This document shows, in pieces, positions 36,056 through 45,179 of a stretch of DNA of 64,000 nucleotides. Position 1 is the stretch's first letter, and every line of letters begins with the position of its first letter. The translations under genes were made by a program, and so were the position numbers. Location: assembly GCA_002730525.1 (NCBI GenBank), contig PCAK01000044.1, positions 124,001 to 188,000 of the forward strand, in the 5' to 3' direction. Source of the DNA: Acidobacteriota bacterium (GTDB taxonomy: Bacteria > Acidobacteriota > Vicinamibacteria > Vicinamibacterales > UBA823). The notes below the pieces were generated by a model. It had not been told where the DNA came from. It searched no databases and saw only the letters and a program-made list of their open reading frames with translations.

Positions 36056-36091
36056 GCGCCGGACAGGTTGGTCGCGCAACCTGCCCGGCGC
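36056..36091 (-). terminator. Strong hairpin between atpE and the EamA gene
   Basis: A 14-base arm at 36056-36069 pairs with 36078-36091 with a single mismatch, around an 8-base loop. It lies 8 nt after the atpE stop. It has no T tract, so it may stabilise or process the 3' end of the nuo-atp transcript as much as terminate it. Confidence 0.6.
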
Positions 36092-36099
36092 CTCGGAAG

Positions 36100-36438
36100 C
36101 TATGCGCCGAACGGCTGCACGAAGAACAGAATCAGCGCGATGAGCAGCACGTAAATGACCAGCGACTCGATCAACACGAGGCCCAAGATCAGCGAGAACC
36201 GGATATCGGCTGCCGCCGACGGGTTGCGCGCGATCCCGTTCGCCGCCGCGCTGAGGCCCATCCCCTGCGCGATCGCGCCGAACGCTGCCGCGAACGCCAG
36301 CGAGAAACCCGCGACGATAATGGACCACTTCACGAGCTGGCCGTCGGCCCCACCCGCCGCCTCCTGCGCGTACAACGGCGAAGCGAACCCGAGAACTACC
36401 ACCCCAATCATCACCATCCACACTGCACGTCTACTCAC
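36100..36438 (-). CDS. atpE: ATP synthase F0 subunit c
   Basis: The ring subunit of F0, with 112 residues. The first 24 (VWMVMIGVVVLGFASPLYA) look like a cleavable signal peptide, leaving a standard two-helix hairpin. The loop signature is GIARNPSAAADIR. The ion-binding carboxylate is E91 in helix 2, followed by S92 and Y96, with Q58 in helix 1. That Q/E-S/Y set matches the sodium-binding c subunit of Ilyobacter. The GTG at 36438 has a GGAGG 8 nt upstream (36447-36451). It is the last gene of the nuo-F0 block. Confidence 0.95.
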   Translation of the reverse strand: MSRRAVWMVMIGVVVLGFASPLYAQEAAGGADGQLVKWSIIVAGFSLAFAAAFGAIAQGMGLSAAANGIARNPSAAADIRFSLILGLVLIESLVIYVLLIALILFFVQPFGA

Positions 36439-36508
36439 GACCACTGCCTCCTGACATCGAAATAATGACATCGACCGTCGCTCAAACCTTGTCCGCTGGC
36501 CCGCGTGC

Positions 36509-37345
36509 TCACACTGCCACGGCTGCCGCCTGCCTATCGTGCCCCGCTTCATGATGCCCATAACCGTCGTCATGGTCATGAGCCTCGTCATGGTCATGGT
36601 CGACGGTCACGGCGCCCTGCAGGTAGATCATCGTCAGCATGACGAAGATGAACGCCTGCAGGCTTCCCGTGATGATGCCGAGCATCATCATGGGCAAGGG
36701 CACCAGGAACGGCACGATACTGAACAAGATCAGGATCACCAACTCTTCGCCGAACACGTTGCCGAACAGACGCACCGAGAGCGACAGCACCCGGGAAAAG
36801 TGGCTGATGATCTCGATTGGAAAATAGATGGGCGCAATCCAGATCGGCGCGCCGGGCGGCGCCGCGAAGTGCTTGATGTACGCCACGACGCCCTGCTCCT
36901 TGAAGCCTTGGAAGTGGTAGTACACCCAGACGGTGATCGCGCACCCGAGCGTCACGTTGATGTTGCTCGTCGGCGCCATGAGGCCGGGCACGAGCCCGGC
37001 CAGATTACACAGAAGAATGAAGACGCCGACCGAGCCAATCAGCGTCGCATACCGCCGCCCCTTGGGCCCGATCGTGTCTTCGAGCAGTCCGTACAGCCCG
37101 GTCAGGCCATCCTCGAGCACGAGCTGTACCGGTCCGGGGTCCTCGACGCTCAGCCGCGACCGCATGAGCGCGCAACCCACCGTCACGGCGAGCACGATCA
37201 GCGTCGCAATGACCAGATAGTTCGGAATGACGTGTTCGGCGTGACTGAGGTCGAAGCCCAGCAGGCCGAGCAGCCCGGCAACGGGCGGCCCAAACACCTC
37301 GTTGACGGTGTCGACGATCCACAGGGGATGTTCGAGTTGTTCCAT
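36509..37345 (-). CDS. atpB: ATP synthase F0 subunit a
   Basis: The stator channel subunit, with 278 residues and about six helices. The essential arginine is in SLSVRLFGNVFGEEL, and PLPMMMLGIITGSLQAFIFV is the last helix pair. The C-terminus has an odd histidine- and aspartate-rich tail (VDHDHDEAHDHDDGYGHHE), with about eight histidines, not usual for subunit a. No b, delta or F1 genes follow. It is 39 nt after the small membrane gene annotated as subunit I. Confidence 0.95.
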   Translation of the reverse strand: MEQLEHPLWIVDTVNEVFGPPVAGLLGLLGFDLSHAEHVIPNYLVIATLIVLAVTVGCALMRSRLSVEDPGPVQLVLEDGLTGLYGLLEDTIGPKGRRYATLIGSVGVFILLCNLAGLVPGLMAPTSNINVTLGCAITVWVYYHFQGFKEQGVVAYIKHFAAPPGAPIWIAPIYFPIEIISHFSRVLSLSVRLFGNVFGEELVILILFSIVPFLVPLPMMMLGIITGSLQAFIFVMLTMIYLQGAVTVDHDHDEAHDHDDGYGHHEAGHDRQAAAVAV

Positions 37346-37384
37346 TCGACGAACTTCAGGGGCCCGGAGTCTCGGTGAGAGCGG

Positions 37385-37777
37385 CTACGATCCGCCAGGG
37401 CGCTCGAACACCGCCCGCAGGCCCTCGGCGGCCACACCGACCACGACGGCCGACACCCCCGCCACTAGGCCCAGTGGGTGCAGGCGCAAACGAGCAATCA
37501 TAACGTACGCAATTCCGGCGAGTAAAGCGTACCGGACGACGATCTTGAGCACGCTCCAGGCCATGGGCGCACGCGGGGCCCCGGTCGGCGCAGCGAACCG
37601 GTCGGCCCCCGTCTTGATGACCCAGTAGCTCAGCGCGGCCAGACCACCTCCAGCCAACACGCCGACCGCAGGCGCCACCCGGCCTGACGCGCTCCACGCC
37701 ACGACGACGAGCACACAGCAGGCGATGGCGGAATTGCGCTCAATCCTTCGCAGCGCCGGATCGGATTCCCTGGTCAT
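37385..37777 (-). CDS. Putative ATP synthase subunit I
   Basis: A 130-residue membrane protein with four hydrophobic helices (for example GVLAGGGLAALSYWVIKTGA and IVVRYALLAGIAYVMIARLR). Size, topology and place between atpZ and atpB match the ATP synthase I chain (AtpI, PF03899), thought to help c-ring assembly or magnesium uptake. Sequence identity cannot be tested here, so position carries the call. Its ATG lies inside the end of atpZ (38-nt overlap). Confidence 0.65.
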   Translation of the reverse strand: MTRESDPALRRIERNSAIACCVLVVVAWSASGRVAPAVGVLAGGGLAALSYWVIKTGADRFAAPTGAPRAPMAWSVLKIVVRYALLAGIAYVMIARLRLHPLGLVAGVSAVVVGVAAEGLRAVFERPGGS

Positions 37778-38000
37778 CGCGCAGATACGCGGCAGAGGCC
37801 CTGACCACGTTGAGGATCCCGGCGGTCACGCCGATGAAGAAGAACAGGATGAAGGCCCAAGGGGATGACCCGAGCCAGCGGTCCAGCAGATAGCCGGCGC
37901 CGGCGCCCATGACCACCGCCAGGACAAACGCTATCCCCACGGCGCTCAACGCGCCGATCGTCCGGAACGTTCGCCCGCGGGATGCTCCGAGGCGCCACAT
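37740..38000 (-). CDS. atpZ: AtpZ/AtpI-family protein
   Basis: An 86-residue protein with two membrane helices: GALSAVGIAFVLAVVMGAGA and WAFILFFFIGVTAGILNVVR, joined by a LDRWLGSSP turn. This is the AtpZ pattern (GxxLDxxxGTxP), a small protein encoded upstream of F0 genes that can work with AtpI as a cation transporter or assembly factor. It starts 43 nt after nuoN, so the F0 genes follow complex I on one apparent transcript. Confidence 0.8.
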   Translation of the reverse strand: MWRLGASRGRTFRTIGALSAVGIAFVLAVVMGAGAGYLLDRWLGSSPWAFILFFFIGVTAGILNVVRASAAYLRDDQGIRSGAAKD

Positions 38001-38043
38001 GCACTGGAACCCGAGTAACGACGGTCGCGACCGCCAGGATCCG

Positions 38044-39522
38044 TCAGAAGGAGAGCGCGCTCACGGCGGCCGCGACGCCACCGATCGATTGCGCGGACTC
38101 TTGAGCCAACTCGAACAGCGGGCGCGGATACACGCCGAACACCACCGCACCAGCCAGCGCGACCGTCAGCGCCACGGCCATGGACGGGCTGGCGACGATC
38201 GGCGATCCCAGGGCCTCCTCCTTCATCCACATGAAGACGACGACGCGGATGTAGTAGTAGAGCGACACGGCGCTGTTGAGCACGCCGATCACGGCCAGCC
38301 AGATGAACCCGGACTCGATCGCCGCGCTGAACAGCCAGAACTTGCCCATGAAGCCGGCCGTCGGCGGGAGTCCGCCCAGCGACAGCATGAAGAACAGCAT
38401 CGCGACGGCAGCCGTCGGGTAGCGGAAGTACAGCCCGCTCAGGTCCTTCAGCTCGTCACCCGCGACGTCCTGGCGCCTGAGCATGACCACCACGGCGAAC
38501 GCACCGAGCTGCATGAACACGTACAACAGCAGGTAGATCATCATCGCCGTAACGCCCCGCGACGAATTGGCCACGACCCCGATGAGGAGGTAGCCAGCAT
38601 GGGCGATCGACGAGTACGCCAGCATCCGCTTGATGTTGCTCTGCGTCAGCGCGGCCAGGTTGCCGACCGTCATGCTCATGACGGCGAGCACCCAGAACAT
38701 CGGCTGCCACATGTCGGCGAGAAACGGCAGCCCTTCCATGAAGAGCCGCAGCAACATCGCGAACGATGCCGCCTTCGACCCGACCGAGAGGAACGCCGTG
38801 ACCGGAGTCGGCGCACCCTCGTAGACGTCCGGCGCCCACATGTGGAACGGCACTGCCGCGATCTTGAAGCCGATGCCGGCCACGACCATCACCAGCCCGA
38901 CGATGAGCAGGGCGTTGCGCTCCTGGCTCGCCAGCACGGTGGCCAGCTCCCGCACGTTCGTCGTGCCCGACAGACCGTACAGGATCGACATGCCGTACAG
39001 CAGGAGGCCCAGCGAGAACGCCCCCAGCAGGAAGTACTTGACGGCGGCTTCGTTGGACCGGCGATTCGGCTTGAGGAACCCGGCGAGGATGTAGAACGCG
39101 ACGGCCATCGTCTCGAGGCCGATGAAAATCGTGATGAGGTCGATGCCGCTCGCCATGAACATCATGCCGAGCGTCGCGCACAGAATCAGAAAGTAATACT
39201 CACCCGCTCGCAGCCCCTCGACTTCGATGTACGAGGACGACATCAGCACCGTGACCAGCGCCGTCAGAAGGAAGACGAGCTTGAAGAAGAACGCGAACCC
39301 GTCGATCGCCAGGAGTCCCCGCGACGCGACGGTGTTGACATCGCTGAACGGCAAGAGTGCCAGGAGCGTCGCCACGAGGACGCCCAGCGTCACCCAGGCC
39401 AGTAGCCCCCGCTGCTGTCGCGCCGTCAGGACGTCGACGATCAAGACGAGCAGCGCGCCGCCCGTCAGGACCAACTCGGGCAGGATGTTGTAGAAGTCCG
39501 CCGCCGAAAACCCAGCTGGCAT
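38044..39522 (-). CDS. nuoN: NADH-quinone oxidoreductase subunit N
   Basis: An antiporter-like membrane subunit of complex I, with 492 residues and about 14 helices. The proton-channel lysine and glutamate helices are represented by FLKPNRRSNEAAVKYFLLGA and by SNIKRMLAYSSIAHAGYLLI. It is the last of the nuo genes here and follows nuoM by 3 nt. Confidence 0.96.
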   Translation of the reverse strand: MPAGFSAADFYNILPELVLTGGALLVLIVDVLTARQQRGLLAWVTLGVLVATLLALLPFSDVNTVASRGLLAIDGFAFFFKLVFLLTALVTVLMSSSYIEVEGLRAGEYYFLILCATLGMMFMASGIDLITIFIGLETMAVAFYILAGFLKPNRRSNEAAVKYFLLGAFSLGLLLYGMSILYGLSGTTNVRELATVLASQERNALLIVGLVMVVAGIGFKIAAVPFHMWAPDVYEGAPTPVTAFLSVGSKAASFAMLLRLFMEGLPFLADMWQPMFWVLAVMSMTVGNLAALTQSNIKRMLAYSSIAHAGYLLIGVVANSSRGVTAMMIYLLLYVFMQLGAFAVVVMLRRQDVAGDELKDLSGLYFRYPTAAVAMLFFMLSLGGLPPTAGFMGKFWLFSAAIESGFIWLAVIGVLNSAVSLYYYIRVVVFMWMKEEALGSPIVASPSMAVALTVALAGAVVFGVYPRPLFELAQESAQSIGGVAAAVSALSF

Positions 39523-39525
39523 CGA

Positions 39526-41100
39526 CTACTGCCCTCCCGCGACGATCTCGTCCTCGTCGGCCGCTGCGCTGGCACCGGCGCCACCATCAGCATTCAGTGG
39601 CGCGTAGGCCGCGTTGACGCGCGAGACGACGTGCATGACCGATGAATCGAGCCGGCGCAGGACCGGCGACGGGTAGAGCCCGATCCAGACCGCGAGCACG
39701 ATCAGCGGCACGAAGGTCGCCAGTTCGCGCATGTTCAAGTCGGGCAATGACTCGTTCTTCGGATTGTCGACGTTGCCGAACATAGTGCGCTGGTACAGCC
39801 AGAGCATGTAGGCCGCACCCAGCACGATACCGCTAGCGGCCACGGCTGCCCACATCTTGTTCACGACGAACACGCCCTGCAGAATCAGAATCTCGCCGAT
39901 GAAGCCGTTCAACGTCGGCAGACCGATCGACGACATCATCATGATCAGGAAGACCACCGCGTACACCGGCATGATCTTCGACAGGCCGCCGTACTCGGAG
40001 ATCTCGCGGGTATGCCGCCGCTCGTAGACGATGCCGACAACCAAGAACAGCCCGCCCGTCGAGATCCCGTGGTTGATCTGCTGGACGATGCTACCCATGA
40101 TGCCGACCGGGTTGAGCGAGAACATCCCCAGCATCAACATCGCCATGTGGCTCACCGACGAGTAGGCGACCAGCCGCTTCCAGTCGCGCTGCGCCAGCGC
40201 CACCAGCGCGCCGTAGATGACGCCGATGATCGACAGCCAGATCATCATCGGGACGAATTCGATCGTCGCCTCGGGCAGAATCGGCAGGCTGAACCGGATG
40301 AAGCCGTAAGTGCCCATCTTCAAGAGCACGGCCGCCAGAATGACCGACCCGGCTGTGGGCGCGTCGGTGTGCGCATCGGGCAGCCAGGTGTGGAACGGGA
40401 ACATCGGCACCTTGATGGCGAAGCCCAGGAAGAAGGCGAGGAACACCCACCACTGGAGGCCGACCGGCAGGCTCAACTCGTGAAAACGCGTGACGTCGAA
40501 GCTGTAGATCCCCGTCATCGCGTGATGCTCGAAGTAGATCGCGAGAATCCCGAGCAGCATCACGACGCTGCCGACCAGGGTATACAGAAAGAACTTGATC
40601 GCGCTGTACAGCCGACGGTCGCTTCCCCAGATCCCGATGAGGAAGTACATCGGCACCAGCATGACCTCCCAGAAGAGGAAGAACAGCAGGAAGTCGAGCG
40701 CCACGAAGGCGCCGATCATGCCGGCCTGAAGCACCAGAAGGAAGATGTAGTACTCCTTCACGCGCTCCGTGATGGCCGTCCACGACGACAAGATCGCGAT
40801 CGACCCCATCATCGTCGTGAGCAGCACGAGCAGCGCGCTGAAGCCGTCCACACCGAGCGAATACTCCGCCCCGACCGACGGAATCCACTCGAGACGCTCC
40901 ACGAACTGCCACTGCGCACCCTGAGGCTCGAACCAGAACCAGAGCGGCAGCGAGACGAGGAAGCCGATGCCTGCCACGACATTCGCGATCCACCGGATGG
41001 CATCCTCGCTCCGGCGGTTCACGAAGAGCAGAAGGACGGCACCGGCCAGCGGCGTGAACAGAATCAGTGACAGCAGAGGAAAATCAGCAACGTTACTCAT
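39526..41100 (-). CDS. nuoM: NADH-quinone oxidoreductase subunit M
   Basis: An antiporter-like membrane subunit of complex I, with 524 residues. Conserved segments are FFLFWEVMLVPMYFLIGIWG, IKFFLYTLVGSVVMLLGILA, KVPMFPFHTWLPDAHTDAPT and RLVAYSSVSHMAMLMLGMFS. The C-terminal 25 residues are acidic and alanine-rich. It lies between nuoL (55 nt upstream) and nuoN (3 nt downstream). Confidence 0.96.
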   Translation of the reverse strand: MSNVADFPLLSLILFTPLAGAVLLLFVNRRSEDAIRWIANVVAGIGFLVSLPLWFWFEPQGAQWQFVERLEWIPSVGAEYSLGVDGFSALLVLLTTMMGSIAILSSWTAITERVKEYYIFLLVLQAGMIGAFVALDFLLFFLFWEVMLVPMYFLIGIWGSDRRLYSAIKFFLYTLVGSVVMLLGILAIYFEHHAMTGIYSFDVTRFHELSLPVGLQWWVFLAFFLGFAIKVPMFPFHTWLPDAHTDAPTAGSVILAAVLLKMGTYGFIRFSLPILPEATIEFVPMMIWLSIIGVIYGALVALAQRDWKRLVAYSSVSHMAMLMLGMFSLNPVGIMGSIVQQINHGISTGGLFLVVGIVYERRHTREISEYGGLSKIMPVYAVVFLIMMMSSIGLPTLNGFIGEILILQGVFVVNKMWAAVAASGIVLGAAYMLWLYQRTMFGNVDNPKNESLPDLNMRELATFVPLIVLAVWIGLYPSPVLRRLDSSVMHVVSRVNAAYAPLNADGGAGASAAADEDEIVAGGQ

Positions 41101-41155
41101 AAAGCGACCACGTGGAGGCGCCGGCTCGCGTCAAGCCAGCCAGCTCGCGCCCCTG

Positions 41156-43267
41156 TCATTGAACCAACAGATAGATACTCACGAACACGAACACACCGAG
41201 CAGCATGACGAGCGCGTAGTTCTGAATCAGCCCCGTCTGAATTCGCCGCAGGCTGAAGCTGGACTCCGACGCCGACCAGCCGATTAGATTCACCGCGCCA
41301 TCGACCGCATAGCGGTCGAACAACTGCGAGCACCAGGACGACACGATCGTCAGCCAGCCAGCGCCGTTCACCGCCCCATCCACGACCCGGCCATCGAAGC
41401 GCCAGAGCCCGCGGCCGCCCGACATCGTGCCCCGCACGACCGTGCTCTGGTACAACTCGTCCACGTAGTACTTGTTGAGCAGCACCCGGTGCACACCTGC
41501 CCACCGCGCGCGCCATGCTTCGGCCAACTCGGGGCGCGCAATGTAGAGCCGATACGCCAGCCCGATGCCGCCGAGCGCCACAAGAATCGACAACGCCATG
41601 AGACCCAGCTCCGCGGCATGCGAGATCTCGTGGACCTCCTCCGCGGCTTCGCCTGCGGCGACTTCCCCACCCTCGACGTGAGCTTCGGCCACGAAGCTCG
41701 GCTCGAGGAAATGCTCGATCGCGTTGCTCCCGCCGAGCGCGGCCGGGATGCCGACGAACCCCGCCACGATCGCGCCGACCGCCAGGGCCATCAGCGGGCC
41801 GGTCATCGGCGGCGGTGATTCATGCGGGCCGTGCCAGGCGCCATGCCCACCATTCTCGTCATGCCCGCCGTGGTCGTCGCCTTCCGCGTTCTCCCAGGCG
41901 GGGCCGCGATAGTCGCCGTAGAAGGTCATGGCCATCAGCCGGAACATGTAGAACGCGGTCATGCCGGCAGTCGCCACGGCCAGAATCCACAACGCCCGGT
42001 TGTGCAGGAAGGTCCGGAAGAGAATCTCGTCCTTGCTGAAGAAGCCCGCCAACGGCGGAATCCCGGCAATGGCGAGCGTGCCGACCAGCATGGTGACGAA
42101 CGTCACGGGCATGAAAGTCTTCAGACCGCCCATCCGTCGCATGTCCTGCTCTTCGTTCATGGCGTGAATGACCGAACCGCTCCCAAGGAACAGCAGCGCC
42201 TTGAAGAACGCATGGGTCATCAGGTGGAAGGCGCCCGCCCCGAACGCGCCGACGCCGGTGGCCAGGAACATGTAGCCGAGCTGCGAGACCGTCGAGTACG
42301 CGAGCACCCGCTTGATATCGGTCTGCGTCAGGCCGATCGAGGCCGCCATCAGCGCGGTCAGCCCCCCGATGACCGCCACGATGGTCATCACCATCGGGGC
42401 ATGCGTGAACAGGACGGCGTTGCGGCAGACCATGTAGACGCCAGCGGTCACCATCGTTGCCGCGTGGATGAGCGCCGACACCGGCGTCGGCCCTTCCATC
42501 GCATCGGGCAACCAGACATACAGTGGAATCTGCGCGCTCTTGCCGACCGCGCCCACGAACAGGAACAGGCAGATGAGCGAGATCACGCCGAACTCGGCGG
42601 CTTCGATCGGCATCGCCGCCGCGCCGGCCGCCACCTCCCGGAAATCGAGCGACCCGAAGGTGAAGAAGATCAGGAAGATGCCGAGCACGAAGCCCCAGTC
42701 GCCGATCCGGTTGACAAGGAAGGCCTTCTTGCCGGCATCGGACGCGCTCTGTTTCTCGTACCAGAACCCGATCAACAGATACGAGCAGAGACCGACGCCC
42801 TCCCATCCGACGAACATGACGAGCAGGTTCGCGCCCAGCACCAACGTCAGCATGAAGAAGCAGAACAGGTTGAGGTAGCAGAAGAACCGCGCATATCCCG
42901 CGTCAGACTCGCTGAGCATGTACGACGTCGAGTAGATGTGGATCAGCAGGCCGATGCCGCTCACGACGAGGATCATCATCCCCGACAGGGGATCCAGCCG
43001 GAACGCCCAGTCCGCGGCGAACGCACCGATCCCGTCGACCGTCTCCAGCGCGATCGGCGGAATCCACGTGGCCACCACGACGTCGTGCACGCGGCTCTCC
43101 GAACCGAGCAACTGCACGAACGCGTACACCGACAGCAGTGCGGCCAGCCCCATCGATCCGCACCCGACGACCGCGGTCTGGACCTTCGAGAAGAATCGGA
43201 TCCCGAGCAGGCCGTTCACCGCGGCACCGATGCCGGGCAGCAAGGGGATGAGCCAGATGACGTCCAT
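41156..43267 (-). CDS. nuoL: NADH-quinone oxidoreductase subunit L
   Basis: The distal antiporter-like subunit of complex I, with 703 residues. Landmarks are WEGVGLCSYLLIGFWYEKQS, KAFLVNRIGDWGFVLGIFLI, QIPLYVWLPDAMEGPTPVSA and DIKRVLAYSTVSQLGYMFLA. The C-terminal part should form the long lateral helix that braces the membrane arm. A histidine/glycine-rich loop (GDDHGGHDENGGHGAWHGPH) lies near residue 495. The ATG at 43267 starts at the first helix; the frame runs further upstream without homology. Confidence 0.96.
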   Translation of the reverse strand: MDVIWLIPLLPGIGAAVNGLLGIRFFSKVQTAVVGCGSMGLAALLSVYAFVQLLGSESRVHDVVVATWIPPIALETVDGIGAFAADWAFRLDPLSGMMILVVSGIGLLIHIYSTSYMLSESDAGYARFFCYLNLFCFFMLTLVLGANLLVMFVGWEGVGLCSYLLIGFWYEKQSASDAGKKAFLVNRIGDWGFVLGIFLIFFTFGSLDFREVAAGAAAMPIEAAEFGVISLICLFLFVGAVGKSAQIPLYVWLPDAMEGPTPVSALIHAATMVTAGVYMVCRNAVLFTHAPMVMTIVAVIGGLTALMAASIGLTQTDIKRVLAYSTVSQLGYMFLATGVGAFGAGAFHLMTHAFFKALLFLGSGSVIHAMNEEQDMRRMGGLKTFMPVTFVTMLVGTLAIAGIPPLAGFFSKDEILFRTFLHNRALWILAVATAGMTAFYMFRLMAMTFYGDYRGPAWENAEGDDHGGHDENGGHGAWHGPHESPPPMTGPLMALAVGAIVAGFVGIPAALGGSNAIEHFLEPSFVAEAHVEGGEVAAGEAAEEVHEISHAAELGLMALSILVALGGIGLAYRLYIARPELAEAWRARWAGVHRVLLNKYYVDELYQSTVVRGTMSGGRGLWRFDGRVVDGAVNGAGWLTIVSSWCSQLFDRYAVDGAVNLIGWSASESSFSLRRIQTGLIQNYALVMLLGVFVFVSIYLLVQ

Positions 43268-43296
43268 AGCAGTCGAATCGTCGGGGTGACGTGGCG

Positions 43297-43605
43297 CTAC
43301 CAGCGCATCACGTTCATCTCGTCGATGTTCACCGTCTCCTTGTTGCGATAGAAGGCCAGAATGATTCCCAGCCCGACCGCCGCCTCCGCAGCGGCCACGG
43401 CGATCACGAAGACGGCGAACACTTGCCCCGTCACGTGTTGCCACTGCTGCGAGAAAGCCGCCAGGTTCACGTTGACGGCGTTCAACATCAGCTCGATCGA
43501 CATGAAGATGATGATGATATTCCGACGCACCATCACGCCGATGACGCCGATCATGAACAGCCCCGCCGACAGGACCAGGTAGTGCGTGGGGGTGATCTCG
43601 AGCAC
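43297..43605 (-). CDS. nuoK: NADH-quinone oxidoreductase subunit K
   Basis: A 102-residue, three-helix membrane subunit of complex I. The buried glutamates are in IIIIFMSIELMLNAVNVNLA and VIAVAAAEAAVGLGIILAFY, both highly conserved. It lies between nuoJ and nuoL. Confidence 0.96.
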   Translation of the reverse strand: MLEITPTHYLVLSAGLFMIGVIGVMVRRNIIIIFMSIELMLNAVNVNLAAFSQQWQHVTGQVFAVFVIAVAAAEAAVGLGIILAFYRNKETVNIDEMNVMRW

Positions 43606-43619
43606 GGCGTCGTGTTCCT

Positions 43620-44144
43620 CTACAACTCCCGCTTCGCCAGCACGATGGCGCCGATCATCGCGACGAGTAGCAGCATCGACGCGACCTCGAACGGAATCAG
43701 ATAGTTGGTATAGAGCAGCATGCCGATCTGCTCGACGTTGCCTCCGGCTATGTCCGCCCCGGCGGCGGCCGCAGCCGTCGCGGCGGGCGCCGACTCACCC
43801 GTCGCGCTGTACACGATGATGGCCGCCAGTTCGGCGAGCAGGGCACTGGCGAGCGCCAGGCCCAATCGAGTCTGGCGGCGCGGATCCTGATGCGTCTCGG
43901 GTGGACGCTTGAGGTTCACGAGCATGACCACGAACAGATACAGGACGACGATGCCGCCGGCATAGACCAGGACCTGAATCGCCGCAAGAAACTCCGCGCC
44001 GAGCATCACGTACAGCATCGCCACCAGCAGGAAATTCACGACCAGGTACAGCGCGCTGTGCACGGTGTTGCGAGTGCTGATGACCAGCACCGCAAACCCG
44101 AGAATCAGCGCGGCCAGGCCGTAGAAGACGATTGCTTCAGCCAT
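43620..44144 (-). CDS. nuoJ: NADH-quinone oxidoreductase subunit J
   Basis: A 174-residue membrane subunit of complex I. Typical segments are ISTRNTVHSALYLVVNFLLV and FLAAIQVLVYAGGIVVLYLF, followed by VMLVNLKRPPE; the last helix ends VASMLLLVAMIGAIVLAKRE. The third helix is the flexible pi-bulge helix of NuoJ. It follows nuoH by 12 nt, leaving no room for nuoI, which usually sits here. Confidence 0.95.
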   Translation of the reverse strand: MAEAIVFYGLAALILGFAVLVISTRNTVHSALYLVVNFLLVAMLYVMLGAEFLAAIQVLVYAGGIVVLYLFVVMLVNLKRPPETHQDPRRQTRLGLALASALLAELAAIIVYSATGESAPAATAAAAAGADIAGGNVEQIGMLLYTNYLIPFEVASMLLLVAMIGAIVLAKREL

Positions 44145-44156
44145 ATCGTCGCCCGC

Positions 44157-45176
44157 CTAGAGCAGCACCTTCGCCACGCCGGTCACGACCACGTTGCCGA
44201 TCGCGATCGGGATCAACACCTTCCAGCCCAACCGCATCAGCTGGTCGTAGCGGTAGCGCGGGAGCGTCGCCCGGATCCAGAGGAAGACGTAGAGAAAGAC
44301 GAACGTCTTGAGGACGAACCAGCTCCAGGCCGGAATAAGGTCAAGGAATGCTAGCCCTTCGACTCCTGGAAACGGTCGGAGGTAGCCGCCGAGAAACAAC
44401 GTCGTCGCCACCGACGAGATGACGATCATGTTGGCGTACTCGGCCAGGAAGAACAGCGCGAATCGCATGCCGCTGTACTCCGTGTGGAAGCCGCCGGTCA
44501 GCTCCTGCTCGGCCTCCGGCATGTCGAACGGCGCGCGATTCGTTTCGGCAAGCCCGCCGATGAAGAAGATGGCGAAGGCGACCGGCTGGGCGAAGATGAA
44601 CCAGAGGCTGGCATCGCGCTGCGATTCGACGATCCCGACCATGCTCAGCGTGCCGGCCATCAGAATCATGCTGACCAGCGTCATCGTCACGGCGACTTCG
44701 TAGCTGATGAGCTGAGCGGACGCGCGCAGGCTGGACAGCAGCGGATACTTAGAATTCGAAGCCCACCCGCCCAGGATGATGCCGTACACGCCGAGCGAGG
44801 CGACCGACACGATGTAGAGCAGCCCGATGTTGATGTCGGTGATGTAGAGGGGCACCGAGCGGCCGAACAGCTCGACCTCGGGGCCGAACGGAATGACCGC
44901 GAACACGATCAACGCGGGCACCATCACCATGATCGGCGCCGCCGTGAAGACCCAACGATCGGCGCGCGCGGGCGTGATGTCCTCTTTGGTCATCAGCTTC
45001 ACGGCGTCGGCGATCGGCTGCAAGATGCCGTGCGGACCGACTCGCATCGGGCCCAGGCGCGACTGGACGAACGCGATCACCTTGCGCTCGAGCAGCACCA
45101 GGTAGCTGACGGCCACCAGTACCGCGTTCAGCAGGATGACAATCTTGAGCAGCGGAATGACGATCGCGTCGACCAT
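44157..45176 (-). CDS. nuoH: NADH-quinone oxidoreductase subunit H
   Basis: The membrane subunit that forms part of the quinone chamber, with 339 residues. The conserved charged loops are visible: VQSRLGPMRVGPHGILQPIA, AETNRAPFDMPEAEQELTGG and FHTEYSGMRFALFFLAEYAN. It follows nuoD by 3 nt. Confidence 0.96.
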   Translation of the reverse strand: MVDAIVIPLLKIVILLNAVLVAVSYLVLLERKVIAFVQSRLGPMRVGPHGILQPIADAVKLMTKEDITPARADRWVFTAAPIMVMVPALIVFAVIPFGPEVELFGRSVPLYITDINIGLLYIVSVASLGVYGIILGGWASNSKYPLLSSLRASAQLISYEVAVTMTLVSMILMAGTLSMVGIVESQRDASLWFIFAQPVAFAIFFIGGLAETNRAPFDMPEAEQELTGGFHTEYSGMRFALFFLAEYANMIVISSVATTLFLGGYLRPFPGVEGLAFLDLIPAWSWFVLKTFVFLYVFLWIRATLPRYRYDQLMRLGWKVLIPIAIGNVVVTGVAKVLL

Positions 45177-45179
45177 GGG

